A stretch of 64,000 bases of DNA from Ischnura elegans (taxonomy: Eukaryota; Arthropoda; Insecta; Odonata; Coenagrionidae): NCBI RefSeq assembly GCF_921293095.1, contig NC_060248.1:12976744-13040743 (forward strand). Direction: 5' to 3'. Positions 46,428 to 57,419 of this stretch are shown here, piece after piece; the first letter of the stretch is position 1; each line of letters starts with the position of its first letter. The notes under the pieces are model-generated. The model saw only the letters and a program-made list of their open reading frames with translations, was not told where the DNA came from and ran no database searches. Made by a program: the position numbers and the translations under genes.

Positions 46428-47350
46428 ATCGCTGGGCGCTGTAAGAGTTACACTGAAAGTCTTCTTTCTTTCAGTGCATTCCATATACTTCTACGGAGAA
46501 TGGACTTACATCCATGGGCGTACCGATCGGGGGTGGCGGGGGGCAAATGCCCCCCTAGAAGCGATAGTAAATTTAGTTCAAAATAAAAAGTTATGAACAA
46601 ATTTTCCGTTTGAAGGAAAATGATATTAGTATAAGACAAAGTACTAAAATAAAAATCATTACTATTTCAAGCAAATAATTATGTATCAAAACTAATAGCT
46701 GTCATAATTTCCTTAAAATTTTGGTTTCATTAACCTTTTCTGTGCAAAACAGTTACAACTTGAACGACCACAGCTAATTTTGCCCTCACCCCCCCCCCCC
46801 CCCCCCCCCTAGTTTTCATTCTGGGTACGCCCATGCTTACATCGTTTGCTTATCGAAGGGAAACAGACTCTTATATTAACAAACAAACTCTCTTTCTAGG
46901 CAAGAGACGTCCATGATCCATGGCCTCCATTTCCCAGCCTCCCATACCTATTTTAAGACCTGCCGACAAGGGTCGTTTTATATCACTATTAAAGTGCGGA
47001 GCCGTTCGACCTTGTTTTTGGTATGGTCTCATGCTAGCTGCAGAAGTTTCGGAAGGCATATTAGGTACCTACATTGGATAATACATGTTTTCATAGAAAT
47101 ACAATTAATTTTTAATTTATGCCTTAGGATCAATTTAAAGTTTTGTTTTAAATTTATAGGTATATCACAGTCATTATTCTTAATAAACTGCGCTTCTCAC
47201 AAAAGCGCTGTGAATCAGAAATATTTTACTGAAAAAACAATGCATAAACAAAAACCACACAATTTACACTTTTTCCCAACCAAATTACAGCAATTAGCAC
47301 TTTCAGCAGTATAAAAGTTACTCTTTTTCATTCACTATCTGACGAGTCCT
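46428..47350. repeat. Duplicated block, copy 2 (pairs with 9195-9850)
   Basis: The block is collinear with copy 1 apart from the hAT-type MITE at 46513-46835. Its right end carries the acidic minus-strand tail that also ends copy 1. Confidence 0.5.
46513..46835. mobile_element. hAT-type MITE with poly-C tract
   Basis: The element is 323 bp, with inverted ends CATGGGCGTACC and GGGTACGCCCATG and an exact 8-bp duplication CTTACATC at 46505-46512 and 46836-46843. The paralogous block has the empty site (GTACTTACATCGTGTGC near 9308). It includes a run of 21 C at 46789-46809. Confidence 0.8.
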
Positions 47351-47531
47351 TATCTCTTTCACTCATTGAGCTCAAGAGTTGTTTTTCATTTTCAAGAACA
47401 GATCCATTACGTTTTTCGGCAAGCTGGAAGTTTTTTCCAGTTGAAATGGCGTAAGGTTTGTTATTATTAGAAATGATGTAAGGAGTTGTCTTCGTAATGA
47501 ATCCTGATTTGTGGCCACTTGTGATATTTTT
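47332..47531 (-). CDS. Possible C-terminal exon of an unidentified minus-strand gene
   Basis: A minus-strand open stretch starts after a possible TAG acceptor (GGTTAACTAG). It reads KNITSGHKSGFITKTTP, continues with NNNKPYAIS and EKRNGSVLEN, and ends with an acidic, Ser-rich tail, DKDSSDSE-stop. The paralogous block at 9795 retains a related tail (DKDDKESSDSE-stop), so the end of the frame is shared by both copies. The family is not recognised. It could be a host gene or a transposon protein. Confidence 0.35.
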
Positions 47532-47816
47532 CTAGTTAACCATTCACGGAACTTTCTCATGTCCTTATTTCGCGCCTTGTAAAATTACACGACCAAGTAT
47601 TCAAGCGCGTATTGAAACAAGAATATAAAATAGACAATGCAAAGAACTGCTCCCACTACATAAATATGATATTAAAAATGTTTACTCAGCCATTTATGTA
47701 AAAAAAAAACATACAGAGAACTTCCCACCTTGAAATACCTACGATCTGTAATTAACGATGACCAAAACCAAAGTTCAGCTGTGACAAAAAAAATAAATTA
47801 GCTACATTCGCAGGGC

Positions 47817-48086
47817 TTAGCACCGGGCCGTGTGATTCGAACAGCAGGAGGACTTCTTCAGATGGTCCACCAACATTTCCATGAGAGAGTTAATACTTAT
47901 TACAGAGTACTGGAATGCTGACTCCATCCTTCGGATTTCCTCCCGAATAGCTGTGTATCGGTTGGCGACAGTTTCACGAGCACTGCTGATCGCGACTTCA
48001 GGTCGAATACAAGGGTTCCGCGTTAATGCTGTGCCAAATTTTTGGTTTGCCATCCACCGGTAAACAGCTACGCGGGATTCATTCTG
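47817..48086 (-). CDS. Possible exon of an unidentified minus-strand gene
   Basis: After an acceptor-like TTCAG at about 48088, the minus strand is open through NESRVAVYRWMANQKFGTAL and a helical, charged segment (RYTAIREEIRRMESAFQYS, MEMLVDHLKKS), ending in a short Cys-rich piece and a stop at about 47817. It may belong to the same gene as 47332-47531. No family is recognised; a coiled-coil or adaptor-like C-terminus is conceivable. Confidence 0.35.
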   Translation of the reverse strand, partial: QNESRVAVYRWMANQKFGTALTRNPCIRPEVAISSARETVANRYTAIREEIRRMESAFQYSVISINSLMEMLVDHLKKSSCCSNHTARC

Positions 48087-48099
48087 AAATATGTATATA

Positions 48100-49600
48100 T
48101 AATATTATATTATACTCACAACCACAACAAAACACGGACGAAAATCCACAATTCAGTGTCAAAGTCTAGAGATGGTGGCGTTCAACCTCGAAATACGATG
48201 CGAAATGCAAATCCACACTCTCCCGCCCTTCGAAAGCGATACCAAATAAAAATAGAGCAATAATTTAAACTGTTCATTAATGAATTGACTACATATATTG
48301 CATACAAATTGTGTTTCATTTCACCCTGCCATATTATTCTAACTAAATTTAACGACCAAGGAGAAGGGAAAAACTGAAAACAAAGCACAAAAAATGAAAG
48401 GATGGTAATGCCTTCACTCCAAGGGGACTTATCTCAGTAAGAGAGAGAAATACTTACTTCTTTTCAGTATTTTGACAATATCATTTGAATTCTGCCCACA
48501 ATTGCTCCCCCATAGGCATTACATTAAAATTGCAAGTTGTAGGCGCATTATTTCCTTGCGTAGACAAATTACCGTTTCGGCTAGCGAGATACTGCGTTGA
48601 AATCACTGGAATCGAAGCAATCGAATGCTGGTAGATATGCACCGCGCATGGATGGAGTTGAAGTCAGGATGAAGTCCATGTAGAACATTAGCAGTTAATA
48701 ATGTGGTAATATTCGCAAGGCCAGGATAGCCCGACTCTCATCCAGATAATTATTTTTTCAAAGGAAACCGACTTCTGTGAATCTAGAGCGATCTCAATGA
48801 AACATTTTTATCACTGTTGACTGGCGGAAAATTAGTGAAAAATTATGTGAAAATCTTCAACGGAAAAGTTCCCTAGAGACTTCAAAGGGCCTTGTGGCAC
48901 TATTCTCTTAAGGCATGCAACCCGATTGGCACACTGGTGGAAAAAATGTATCTTCGTTGCAATCGCCATTTTTCGAGAGACTCATGCATTGCCTCGACAT
49001 CCCACATAAAGAGGAACATGCTTTGTTTTTCCAAATGAGCGATTTTCGGGAAATGTAGCGAGTCATTAAATGTCGAAGGAAAAGCACTAGTAGACAGGCG
49101 CAAAATATGAATGTATGAATGAATTTATTACTCCAACCTTGAATGTACACTTTTTTTAACAACACAAAATTAATGGAGCTTCAGGTAGCTTCAATGGTTA
49201 AAATAAAAAACCAGCATGGAAGCTGCCATCTTAAAAATTGAATTCACAGCAGGCCAGAAAACAAAAAGAAAGTACATATAATTTTTTGAAACATTATCAT
49301 TATGAAACATATATGTGACAATGACTTATAATAAACAAGAACAAAGTATAATATATGGACAGAACAAAATACATTTATTTTTTCTCCTTTCACAAAAATA
49401 TAAAAATAAAATATATAAAATAATATATAATAATATGTATGTATTCACAAGCATATCAAAAAAGAACATCTATATTATCGTGGGATAACAACCAATCTTT
49501 GGCCTTAATATCAACTGGATTTGGAATATGAAAATGTGTCCATGCAAGTATTCACGTATCGTGTGTGTGGTCACGCACCAAAGAGTGCCACGACCACGAT
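48100..49600. other. Upstream region of Kazal gene 2
   Basis: No coding exon is seen. The part at 48800-48930 matches 55430-55560. The part at 49035-49085 (GAGCGATTTTCGGGAAA, CATTAAATGTC) matches 3990-4030 upstream of Kazal gene 1. The Kazal duplications therefore include at least 0.7 kb of upstream DNA. An A+T-rich stretch at 49260-49480 has short repeats of ATATAAAATA. Confidence 0.5.
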
Positions 49601-49651
49601 ATGGCACTCACGAATTCTCACGAATGCGGCGAAATCATCCAATGCATTGAT

Positions 49652-49657
49652 TATATA
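49652..49657 (+). promoter_or_regulatory. TATA box of Kazal gene 2
   Basis: TATATA in GATTATATAAGCGGC lies 64 bp before the ATG. It is the counterpart of 4205-4210, and a GCGGC follows the TATA box in both. Confidence 0.6.
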
Positions 49658-49715
49658 AGCGGCATTCCGACTGAAAGCCACCACCACGAGAGCCTTGAGG
49701 ATCGGCCTGAAGAGC

Positions 49716-52700
49716 ATGGACAAGATGAACAAGTCAACCGCGTCCGTGCTCCTGCTCCGTGAGTACATGCATATAAGACAAATGGCCAACCAATCGACCG
49801 CTCGGAGCATTTTTTTTAGTAAATGAGCCTGCTCAATATTAATTTCCATTGTAAATTTTCATAGTTTGAAAATAAATAGACCCGTATTTTTTCCGTCAAT
49901 CGATCCGTCGCTCACTTACTTCTCGAAATATTTGCGACGAAATATCGACCTCATTAAACCTTTCATAAATTAGTTGATAACGTCATGCCGAAAGGGTCAC
50001 CGATTTTACCGACTCCTCGACCTTTTGCAATGGCCTAGCATAGTTTGCTGCGCCGCCGGCTGAACGATTCCTTCCTCAAATAATGAAATGTTATCTCTGA
50101 AAGAGTAAATTAACCGGTATTCCAATGACGTCATCAACTCATAAAAAATGGTCAGCAAATTTCGCTGTTTCTTATTTGAAGCTTGCAAAGTAATGGCTGA
50201 ATTGAGGATATTTTAGCTTATCTTTCCCACCCATTTGCAGAATCCTAATCGAATGAATTTCGATTTCGGGAACGCGTCCACGACCATACTCCGCAACTGC
50301 CACTCTGAATCGGGTACTATGACATTCGCTTTGTTAATTCGACTTTTTTTTAGTGGTAGGCTATAAAAGAGATTTTTTGTACATTTTACATGAGTTATTT
50401 CACCACTCACATAAAATAACTGAAAGAAGAAAATCGTCGTCATATGTCAACAATCCTAAGATTTATTTGACACTGTGCTCAACTCATCTCCCTGATCAAT
50501 CATTTCTCAGCCCACCATTTCTCCTTTTCCACATTCTTCATTGCCTATTTGTAGTATTTTATCCGAGCTATTCCTTTTTTCACTTGCCCTCCATTTGCCT
50601 CTCGACGGCTGTCTTCATCATGCCATGGTGTCTCTAAGTATGGTCGATTAAGTTGCCTCTGCTCTTTCTGAAAACACTTCCATAAGGCAATTTTTCCTTT
50701 CCACTTTTCTCAGGAATCTCTCCTTTCCAGCGCGGTCAATCTATTTGATTTTCATCATTCATTCGTAGCGCCATATTTTGTAGATTCCACTCTTAATTCT
50801 CCTCTCCAGTCATCGTCCAAGCCTCACTGCCATAAAGATGAGTATTCCAGATGTCAAAATCAATCGTTCACTTCTATGCTACATTTACTGCAATAGGTAG
50901 ATCCTTTTTCATGTGGAATATTATGATGTATTAACAACCACTTTCTTTACTTGGTTATGTGGAATGGTCTCTTCACCTGACCTGTTAGACTGGTAATTTC
51001 TTTCTTGTTTTAACCATCGCTGGTTATATTACTTCCGAAATAACTAGATTCATTCACCTCTCTCAGATTTTATTTCCCAATTATTTTCCTATCGTCGGCC
51101 AAAAATATCACTCGTCTCGTAGCTCTCATTCAACTGCGAACAATGATACTATGATAAGAATCTTATTTTCATTGTACTACGCCAACATATTCTCCGTGTT
51201 GTGCTTACTTACGACCATCCAACAGCGAATATTCATGGAGGGCTTTCTGAAAAAAGAAGAATCTACTCACAGCTGATAATAAAATAATAGAAGTGAAAAG
51301 CAATCCATCATATACTGCAGATATAGCGTTTATCTCCATGAAATCGAAGCTTGACAAGTGCAGAGAAGTCGAGAGTGGAAACATTCGAAATGTGGTGCTA
51401 CCGAAGAATGATGAAGGTACGATGGGTTTACCGAGTAATTATTGAGGATGTGCTAAAAAGAGTGCGAGAAAAAAGAAGCCTCATAAAATCCTTAAGCAGA
51501 AGAAGGGACTATTTAGTTGGCTAAAGTTTGAGGCACGACGACCTGATGAAGACTATCGTAGAAGGACAGGTGGAAGGGAAGAAGGGCAAGGGACGGCCCC
51601 GAATGATTTACATAGGACAGGTTATAAAGGATGTAAAAGAGAATTAGATTTAAGTTTCCTATTTCTTATAAACACCATTTAATACTGACAACGATACACA
51701 TGCGCCATTTAAAAATTACCTTTGTCGACCGGCTGGTTGGGGTGAGTTATTGACTCACCGGTACAGCTTTAAATCGCGCCTTCGGCGCGATCATTGTATG
51801 TGGAAGAAATAACGTAATTCTGAAAAGACAAAGGTATAGCCAGCAGGGCGGAATGGAGAGCTTCGCCAAAACAGTCTTAGGATTGTTCATGATGAAGGAC
51901 TCAACAGATAAACGCCTATGTCACACAATCTGATACGACTCATGAGGAAGATGAAAACATATAAAGCCTCTGAAGTGTATAAAATCCAAAAATGTCCACA
52001 TTCCTGACAAGGGAGTTCGCCTTCGGCATATGGCTATAGAGAGTATTTTCCGGGGCATCTCAAGATTCTCTGAATAGAACACCATATCATATGCAAAAAT
52101 ATCAAGTGGCAGGTGGGAGGCATCACGCAATAATAGTGAAAGAGTTCGAGGGGTATTTTTATAAATTCTTCTTTGTGAACACATAATTTATGGCATTAGT
52201 TGAATTAGCAGAGGGACACAATTCAGTTACCTGAAAAGGCACCGATAATCAATATGTTTCGTTATTTTAACCACTCAGGTCCACTGAAACCTGCCGCTAA
52301 TGATACTGCCGAATCAAAAAGGAAATGGAAGTTAACAATTGAAAGGATAAGGAAGGAAACGTCTGAAAGTATGCACGTGAATTTCAAAATCTAAAAAAAT
52401 AGACCCGCGTTAAAGAGCGAGATAGGTGGTTTTTCATTATACAGTAATCGGGAATTGAGTTTGAACCAATCGTGAAAAAGTAGTTCTGGGACTCTGGGAT
52501 GTTTGCCATGTAGATTTTTTTGAAAGAACAAATGATTTCTCAATGCGAGGAGGAATAACTTTTGCCGCAAAAATTTTTTCAGTTCATTAACGTCCACCAA
52601 GAGGCATTTGGTGCGCCTGGCCTGGGGAAATGGGGTCGTTCACTTACACCCTAAATAGATTTCATTAAAATAACTACTCGAAATATAGAAATAAATGAGG

Positions 52701-54402
52701 AATCACGACGAAATAAAACTTCACCAATCCACCATTTCCTCGATATAGTAATATAAAGAAAACTCGAAAGTTGCAATCCACTTGTCATGAGTTGGTGACA
52801 TCACTAGAGTTTTGGTGCATTTACATGTTCGAAGATAATTTTTAATGAGGGAAGGGAAGAAAACAAAAAATATAAGCAACAATGAATGGAATAAGGCTCA
52901 CGCACAAGACCGAGGAGTGGCGGAGAAGCGAAAATCCGCTCGGCATGAGTTCCTGACGTCATCAACTTATCTTCAAGAGGTTTAAGACCGTTGATTTTCC
53001 ACCGCGATTAGCTCGAGAAGTCGGCGACGAATCGAAAATCGGAAAGAATACGGGTCTCTCCATTTTCCAAACTCCTGCCACACACTCAGAAGGAGGCAAT
53101 CATGCGTATATATGATGTGCATACCCCACCTATTCGTTTGTCATTTCTTCTCAGTTATCCTCTCGCTCGTTGGAGCGTCGGGCGCCGCAGTGTACAGCAA
53201 GCCATGCAGAAATGGCTGCCCGGAAATTTACAAGCCAGTGTGCGGCGTTTCCAGCTGCGGCAAGACAAGAGTGTTCTCGAACAGTTGCGAGGTGGAAATA
53301 TACAACTGCAATACACCAGACGACAGTAAGTACTTCCACCAATTACATACTTTCAGGAAATAATCACGATAGTGTTCCGAGAGGTGCGTGTATCTTAAGG
53401 TACCTCATATCAAGTCACCCACCAGTGCAAACATTCGACTCAGAGGGAAAATCATTTGCCCTGACAGGACCTATGCGCCGGGGCTAAATAGGGCGGGGCT
53501 AAAGCGAGTTGGACAGCTTTCTTCGTGCAAACTCGGACACTGTCGGTGGGCTCGGAGGGGACACGGAGCGAACTCGACGTTGCCAAATATGCATAGTCGA
53601 TTCTGCGTTTTCACGGGTATAGTTGAGCCACGGTGCCGAAGCAAAGAACGAGGGTTTTCATTTGGAGAGGAGGAGAGAGGGCTCGCTCAGTGGGCTAAGA
53701 GAGGGTCAGCCACCCCGATGAAATCCTTCCTTGATATACAGAAAGGCATTTCTGTCCTTTGACTTCTGATGGAAACATAAAATAGGTGAGGAAAGATAAG
53801 AAAGGTGACTCCGATAAGAAATACTAGGTTTGATGACTCATCTAGTAGAGTCACGAAGTTAATTGGACAGAGGGACTGAAGTTTTTCCTCGAGAATCTTC
53901 TAAGCATGGGATTTTTGAATAATGAGATCGCAGCCTCTAGTTTGTGTTATGTGCAGACTCGATTTATTCACATTGTTGGCATTCACGAGGAATGGCCCTG
54001 AGAAGTAATGAATTCGTTAGATTTCGTAATCATTAATATTAATTTCAGTCACCAGTCTTAATTATAGCTTATTCACCAGCGAATTTCGGATTGCTCTGAA
54101 GTGAGCGACGCGAGTCGCGACTTGAGTCAGCCGATTTAAAAGCGCAGTGGGTGACAACGTGTTGTTGTTGTTGTTTTTGTTGTTATAACCTCGTACATGC
54201 CAATTGGTGAATCCTCTGTTTAAATATTCGTGACCGAAACTTCTATCGGTCAATTTGTGTATAAATTGATAAAAGTTGTGATCGGATTCCAAACTTAACA
54301 CTGAACGCTGACCAGTATTTTTTTTTTCTTTTCTCTTGGGCAGAGTACACGGCAACCACGAGTAATGTGTGTCCTGATTTCCCAAACATGCGGGTGGATT
54401 GA
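49716..54402 (+). CDS. Secreted Kazal-type serine protease inhibitor, gene 2 (three exons)
   Basis: Coding exons are 49716-49758, 53155-53325 and 54344-54402, with GT/AG introns, giving 90 residues. The signal peptide is Leu-rich and ends near VGASGA (about residue 25). The mature chain has C-x3-C-PEIYKPV-C, then GVSSCGKTRVFSNSC, EVEIYNC and a final Cys in NVCPDF. It has seven cysteines, with the extra one in the same SSCG loop as gene 1. The predicted P1 residue is Glu, which in Kazal inhibitors suggests glutamyl-endopeptidase or other unusual specificity, or a non-inhibitory role. The extra Cys, kept in both copies, might pair two molecules or stay free. Exon lengths and phases equal those of gene 1. 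AATAAA at 54493 completes the gene. Confidence 0.85.
49860..50000 (-). repeat. Inverted copy of the intron repeat
   Basis: On the minus strand this reads GCATGACGTTATCAAC, then TTCGAGAAGT, GCGACGGATCGAT and AATACGGGTCTATTTATTTTC. It matches the plus-strand copies at 52905-53070 and 61165-61330 and the partial copy at 4940-5030. A copy in the opposite orientation shows that the repeat is dispersed, not simply part of the gene duplication. Confidence 0.6.
50640..50880 (-). mobile_element. LINE reverse-transcriptase C-terminal fragment (minus)
   Basis: On the minus strand, near 50830, the sequence reads LYGSEAWTMTGEE, the conserved motif at the end of LINE RT domains, followed by a stop and decayed frame. 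This is a different subfamily from the LINE at 15170 (LYGAETW). Confidence 0.55.
51240..51646 (+). mobile_element. LINE 3'-end fragment (plus)
   Basis: The plus strand reads FEMWCYRRMM, EDVLKRVREKRSL, SRRRDYLVG-stop-SLRHDDL and GKKGKGRPRM, which is the post-RT C-terminus of many insect LINEs. A TAA interrupts it. It is 5' truncated and dead, and lies in intron 1 of Kazal gene 2. Confidence 0.65.
51660..51810. repeat. Segment shared with 60690-60890
   Basis: The string GGCTGGTTGGGGTGAG, an ACTCACCGGTAC block and GCGCGATCAT recur in order at 60820-60890. It is part of the collinear similarity between 48.8-53.1 kb and 55.4-61.3 kb. Confidence 0.55.
52905..53070 (+). repeat. Intron repeat copy next to Kazal gene 2 exon 2
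   Basis: The copy contains CTCGGCATGAG, TGACGTCATCAACT, TTAGCTCGAGAAGTCGGCGA and AATACGGGTCT. It ends about 85 bp before exon 2. The corresponding repeats lie before Kazal gene 1 exon 2 and at 61165-61330. Confidence 0.6.
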
Positions 54403-54492
54403 TGCAGCGCTCGGATAAGAAGACCGATCATCAAAATGTGCATAATGTTGGTGGCTAAATACATGAAAATGAAGTAGCTGTATGTTGGATCA

Positions 54493-54498
54493 AATAAA
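54493..54498 (+). terminator. Poly(A) signal of Kazal gene 2
   Basis: AATAAA 91 bp after the stop codon, in the same GATCAAATAAAAC context as gene 1. Confidence 0.6.
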
Positions 54499-54599
54499 AC
54501 AAACATCCTTAATCTGAAATACTATGTATCATTTACACAAGCAACACAAGATAATACATAATAAATTCATCCCAACATTCACCCAGTGCATCAATCATA

Positions 54600-55420
54600 T
54601 GCACAGTATTGCGATTGTATAAACAACAGTAAAAAGCTTCTGGGGTCACCTAAAGCTCAAATGTAGTTCCGCATCTATATTACTTTTAGAATGTTTAAGG
54701 AGCAATGGATATTATAATTACTACGCCGAATAAAATCCAAAATTGCGCGTATTCCAGCTTTTCCGTTCACACCTGCGTTCGACGGATTCCGAAGGCCAGA
54801 GTACACGATGATAGTGGAAGGATTTCTGTTTCGTTTTGTGTGCTTCTTATTTTCGTAAACCCTTGGAATTCGGAAAAATTAACGGGGCGTATGCTACCAT
54901 AGCGTTAAAATTATGGAAACAGTTGTACTAACGACTATCAAATCCGTCGCGCGTAAGGGATTTCGCTTAAATACTGCCGATTTAATTCTCGGAAAATTCA
55001 GATTTTCCAGAATCATATATTATAATAATATATAAATATATGACTTTATATCATTCATTTACATAAATACTAGCTTACAATAAGAATTATATATTTTCAC
55101 TCTTTTGGTGAAGTTACCATACGATACGTATGGCAGCACATAAAAGCACAAATATCTAAGCATCGAGGCTTGTTTATGCACAGAAAAGTATTCATTATTG
55201 CAAAAATATTAAAAGCAGTGGAAAATAACTAAAACATAGAAAAAATTATAACAAAGGTTAACTGGATACTTAAATTTCCTCCAGCTTCCCCTAATCAAAA
55301 TGGGCTTTTACCGGTGTTTCCGTGCAGATAACAGATCTATAGCCCGTATCGAACGAAGGCACACCCGCAATCGGGATGTTTGCTTAATTCTTTATGGGAT
55401 GGAAACACAAGCGCTTTATT
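54600..55420. other. Intergenic region after Kazal gene 2
   Basis: AT-rich, with an ATATAT-rich patch near 55015-55045. No exon or defined repeat is seen. Confidence 0.4.
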
Positions 55421-55843
55421 GGTATACTTTTTACCACTGCTGACTCGCGGGAATTTTCTGGAAAATTATTCCAAAAACAAATCTCAACCGAAAAGTTCTC
55501 CAGACACTCCAACGAACGAATAGCCACCCGTGAGTCACGGGCATGCAACCCGACATGCTGACGGTGAAGTTTTCCTTCGACTTGAGCAATGAAAATGAGC
55601 TCAATATTAGGACCCTTGCTCAGCTTTTAATTCCGAAGGGTTGGGGGCGGATTAAGATCAAGGCGTTGGAGGCAGTTCTCCACCATCCGCAATCCCTTGG
55701 TGGTATGCAATACCCCTCAGCTGTAATGCGTCGTAAGGTCTGAAAAGTGCACAAAGACATATGGGATAACATACATTATTATGCCATGGTATGCATGGAA
55801 TAACATACTTAATCATCGTAAAATAAAATGCATATATCATGGC

Positions 55844-56298
55844 TATAGATACGTAAAAATCGCATTTTCATTTTTATTTTATCGCACTTTCAATAACAGT
55901 TTATTGCATTTTGTAGCGTCTTTTTCTAATTTCATAATGAGTTAGATGACGATAAAATGTAGTGAAACACAGTTACATGACAAAATACAGAATATTTTAA
56001 ATAACTATGTTGTAGAACAATAATAAATTAAGGAATTAGATATATAGTGGCGGAGGTGTAGCTTGCCCGCGCCCACTTGTAGTTCGCGGCCAACTAGTAG
56101 CTGGCCAGTCGCTCACATGCTTTAAGCGGTGAGTGTCGGCGGAGCATTTAAACTGCGCTCGGCACAAAATGTACGAATTTTGCCGTCGAAAAGGCAAATT
56201 TGCGTAAAAATGTCATAAAAGTCCAGTCATCGCATCTAAGTCGCATTTATTTGCTAACATCGCATCTATATCGCATTTGCGATTTTCACGCATCTCTA
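55844..56298. mobile_element. hAT-type MITE with GCG-rich inverted ends
   Basis: The element is 455 bp with imperfect inverted ends (TATAGATACGTAAAAATCGCA and, reversed, TAGAGATGCGTGAAAATCGCA, differing at a few bases). An 8-bp flank, ATCATGGC or CTCATGGC, occurs on either side with one mismatch. Several ATCGCATnT motifs lie near the right end. Confidence 0.65.
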
Positions 56299-56606
56299 CT
56301 CATGGCATAAGATGCATCACTATGCCATGGATATGCAATGTATGTTATTCCATGATTACCGACTCATAAAACTGTATGAATAAAAAAATCGTCTCCTTGT
56401 TTCGAGCAACTATTTTGTTCATTTACCATCTTTTGCGTTCGGATTTTAAGGTACGCTTAAGGTACGCAATCAGTGCTTTCGTCATAGATATTCATCAAAT
56501 ATTTTAATGTATTTTTTTAACCCGGTAAAATTGAAGCTTTTATTGAAGAGCCACATTTAAGATTCACTCAACATCTCTTCATTTTTTCCAGTAATTACAG
56601 GGAGGC

Positions 56607-57080
56607 AGTGGCGGATTCAGGATTGGAACAAGGGGGGTGCTATGAAGGGGGTAATCTCCCAGCAGCAGTGGTGGTCCGAAAAAAATTACCATTCTATCTA
56701 GTGCAAATTCGATACCCAAGGGGGGCTATAGCTTCGTAAAATAACCTATATAGACCTAACCTAACCTAAGCGCAGCAGCAAGGGTAACCGGTAAGAGTTT
56801 TTTTTACCCCTACAGTTTTATGAGTTAGTAATTATGGAATGGCATATATTTCAACACCACAGAGAGCAAATTACAGGCATTAAATATGCGAATTATACAT
56901 TGAAATACATATCGATCGAAATGAATTATAATTACGCCTCCCTACAGTGGCGGATCCATGGGGAGGGGGGAAGCGCCCCTGACTGGCTGCACTTGCAACT
57001 GACTACACATGCACCACCCGTACACCCCAAGCACCAACTGCCAAAATGCGTATTTCCTACCTCCCTACCCCTATAACGCT
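56607..57080. repeat. Two hAT-like element ends and a short CCTAA run
   Basis: CAGTGGCGGATTCAGG at 56607 and CAGTGGCGGATCCATGGGG at 56946 match the typical start of common insect hAT MITEs. Matching right ends were not identified. Between them, ACCTAACCTAACCTAAG (about 56756) has three CCTAA repeats. Confidence 0.4.
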
Positions 57081-57269
57081 ATACGTAAAATAACCAAACT
57101 TTACCGCACTACCAAATTCTACACATTAAGATCAATTACCTAAATTTGTCAATCAAATTTGTCAATGACCTTCTATTAAATCCTTACTTGTTTTTGACCT
57201 CTGCTACTCCAAACTACTCCATTCATCTTTTGAAAACATTTAAAAGGCGGTAACACTACTTGTCGGTTG

Positions 57270-57410
57270 GTTCCGCAAGATGAGACGAGACTTGATCTAG
57301 TCTCGTTTTCTGAACTCGGGTATCGTCTCGAGTCTCGTCTCGTGAATCCCAGTCTCGCCTCGGCCTCGACTCTCGGAAGAGACTCTGGTCTCGTCTCGTT
57401 TCCCCTAAAA
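57270..57410. repeat. TCTCG-rich repeat, second locus
   Basis: The stretch is dense in TCTCGTCTCG, TCTCGAGTCTCG and GACGAGACTTG strings. It is related in content to 17100-17195. Confidence 0.5.
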
Positions 57411-57419
57411 TAAATTTAG

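Noticed and set aside
49610-49730. Homology between the Kazal gene 2 promoter/first exon and the start of the orphan ORF (14400-14520)
   Set aside because: Short shared strings (GAATGCG, AATGCATTG) align only with several gaps; too weak to claim common origin without a statistical alignment.
56755-56772. CCTAACCTAACCTAA as a telomere repeat
   Set aside because: Only three repeats of the insect TTAGG type occur in an interior, gene-flank setting; chance or a small relic is enough.
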